Source of the DNA: Blastocatellia bacterium
GTDB taxonomy: Bacteria; Acidobacteriota; Blastocatellia; Pyrinomonadales; Pyrinomonadaceae
Length of the DNA stretch: 13,622 bases
Assembly: GCA_013695195.1 (NCBI GenBank)
Contig: JACDAY010000239.1
Coordinates: 1 to 13,622 of the forward strand
Direction of reading: 5' to 3'
In this document: positions 12,941 to 13,622 of the stretch, piece by piece
Layout of the letters: every line of letters begins with the position of its first letter
Position numbering within the stretch: the stretch's first letter is position 1
Position numbers and translations under genes: made by a program
Notes under the pieces: generated by a model
The model's input: only the letters and a program-made list of their open reading frames with translations
Told to the model about the DNA's origin: nothing
The model's database searches: none

Positions 12941-13622
12941 ATGGACGAGAAATATTTTGCAAAAAAGATCGAGGCCAAATGGCAGGCGAAATGGGCGTCG
13001 GGCGGCACATTTGAGACTGAAATCGACGACGGCAAACCTAAATTTTACCAGCTCGAGATGCTGCCGTATCCTTCCGGCAATCTGCATATGGGGCATGTCC
13101 GGAATTATTCCGCCGGCGATGCGGTCGCGTGGTATAAGCGATTGAAAGGCTTTAATGTTTTGCACCCGATCGGCTGGGATTCATTCGGCCAGCCCGCGGA
13201 AGACGCGGCGATCAAACGCGGTGTAAATCCGTTTTCCTGGACCGAAGACAATATAAAAGCTATGCGCGGCCAGCTGGAACGCCTCGGAATCAGCTATGAC
13301 TGGCGGCGGCAAATGGCTGCTCGCCGCCCCGAATATTACAAATTCGACCAGTGGTTTTTCCTGAAAATGTATGAGATGGGCCTGGCGTACAAGCGTCTAA
13401 CACAGGTCAACTGGTGCGAGACGGACCAGGCAACGCTGTCGAATGAACAGGCAAGCGGCGGCCTGTGCTGGAGGTGCGGAAATCCTGTTACCAAAAAAGA
13501 TCTGGAACAGTGGTTTCTGAAAACGACTGCGTATGCTGACGCTCTGCTGGACGATATGATTGAGGTGGAATCGGACTGGCCTGCAAATGTTATCAAGCGG
13601 CAGCGCGATTGGATCGGACGCT
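12941..13622 (+). CDS. leuS: Leucyl-tRNA synthetase, 5' part
   Basis: LeuS charges tRNA-Leu with leucine in the cytoplasm. Only the first 227 residues are in the window. The frame is open to the edge. The family start is clear: YFAKKIEAKWQAKWASGG, then the class I HIGH-type motif in MLPYPSGNLHMGHVRNY (H48-M-G-H51). Further family segments are HPIGWDSFGQPAEDAAIKRG at 74-93, RLGISYDW, QVNWCETDQATLSNEQA, the zinc-binding CWRCG at 175-179, LEQWFLKTTAYADALLDDM and the RQRDWIGR end of the connective region. Homologues usually read GWDAFGLPAENAA where this has GWDSFGQPAEDAA, a notable change near the active site. AAGGA 4-5 nt before the ATG serves as ribosome site. It is divergent from the small protein-HEAT operon. 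Confidence 0.96.
   Translation, partial: MDEKYFAKKIEAKWQAKWASGGTFETEIDDGKPKFYQLEMLPYPSGNLHMGHVRNYSAGDAVAWYKRLKGFNVLHPIGWDSFGQPAEDAAIKRGVNPFSWTEDNIKAMRGQLERLGISYDWRRQMAARRPEYYKFDQWFFLKMYEMGLAYKRLTQVNWCETDQATLSNEQASGGLCWRCGNPVTKKDLEQWFLKTTAYADALLDDMIEVESDWPANVIKRQRDWIGR

Overview
This window most resembles chromosome from an Acidobacteriota-type bacterium, perhaps Blastocatellia (Pyrinomonadaceae or Chloracidobacterium relatives). That placement is an inference. It rests on moderate G+C, the protein style (a DUF5658 protein, a secreted glycine-zipper protein with an AQ-type signal-peptide end, an egtB-egtD pair, birA next to coaX) and the repeat-rich gene borders. No rRNA or tRNA gene is visible to confirm it. 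Nearly all genes lie on the minus strand. Only the glycine-zipper protein and leuS are on the plus strand.

Layout, left to right. 1-348: HigA-like antitoxin gene, cut by the window edge and broken by a one-base frameshift. 432-794: DUF5658 membrane protein. 795-1258: gene-free stretch with a cluster of short palindromes. 1259-1987 (+): secreted glycine-zipper protein. 2051-2905: ispH. 3075-4652: malQ. 4726-4863: tiny membrane ORF. 4940-6871: Ski2-like helicase that begins at its second RecA domain. 6887-7645: coaX. 7732-8055: small acidic protein of unknown function. 8107-8874: birA. 8991-10034: egtD. 10038-11234: egtB. 11331-12302: secreted HEAT-repeat protein. 12299-12535: small hypothetical protein overlapping the HEAT gene start by 4 nt. 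12536-12940: gene-free stretch with a candidate promoter, a strong hairpin and a heptad array. 12941-13622 (+): 5' part of leuS, cut by the window edge.

Metabolically the genes are ordinary: isoprenoid precursor supply (IspH), maltodextrin handling (MalQ), the CoA pathway (CoaX), biotinylation (BirA), ergothioneine synthesis (EgtD then EgtB) and leucine charging (LeuS).

The unusual feature is the repeat load. One family (A-F, six copies between 4312 and 11349) is a roughly 101-nt element made of two REP-like hairpin arms in inverted orientation around a conserved core. Two copies lie in frame inside MalQ and the helicase and add about 34 residues each. Another copy straddles the egtB/egtD junction and supplies the stop of one gene and the start of the other. 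Two more provide the last codons of EgtD and of the HEAT protein. A second family is an array of degenerate 7-nt units beginning AGT, often facing a second array in the opposite orientation. It sits at gene borders and forms the C-terminal tails of IspH and BirA and the leader of leuS. This resembles palindromic elements that invade coding sequence, such as the Rickettsia palindromic elements, but the sequence here is different.
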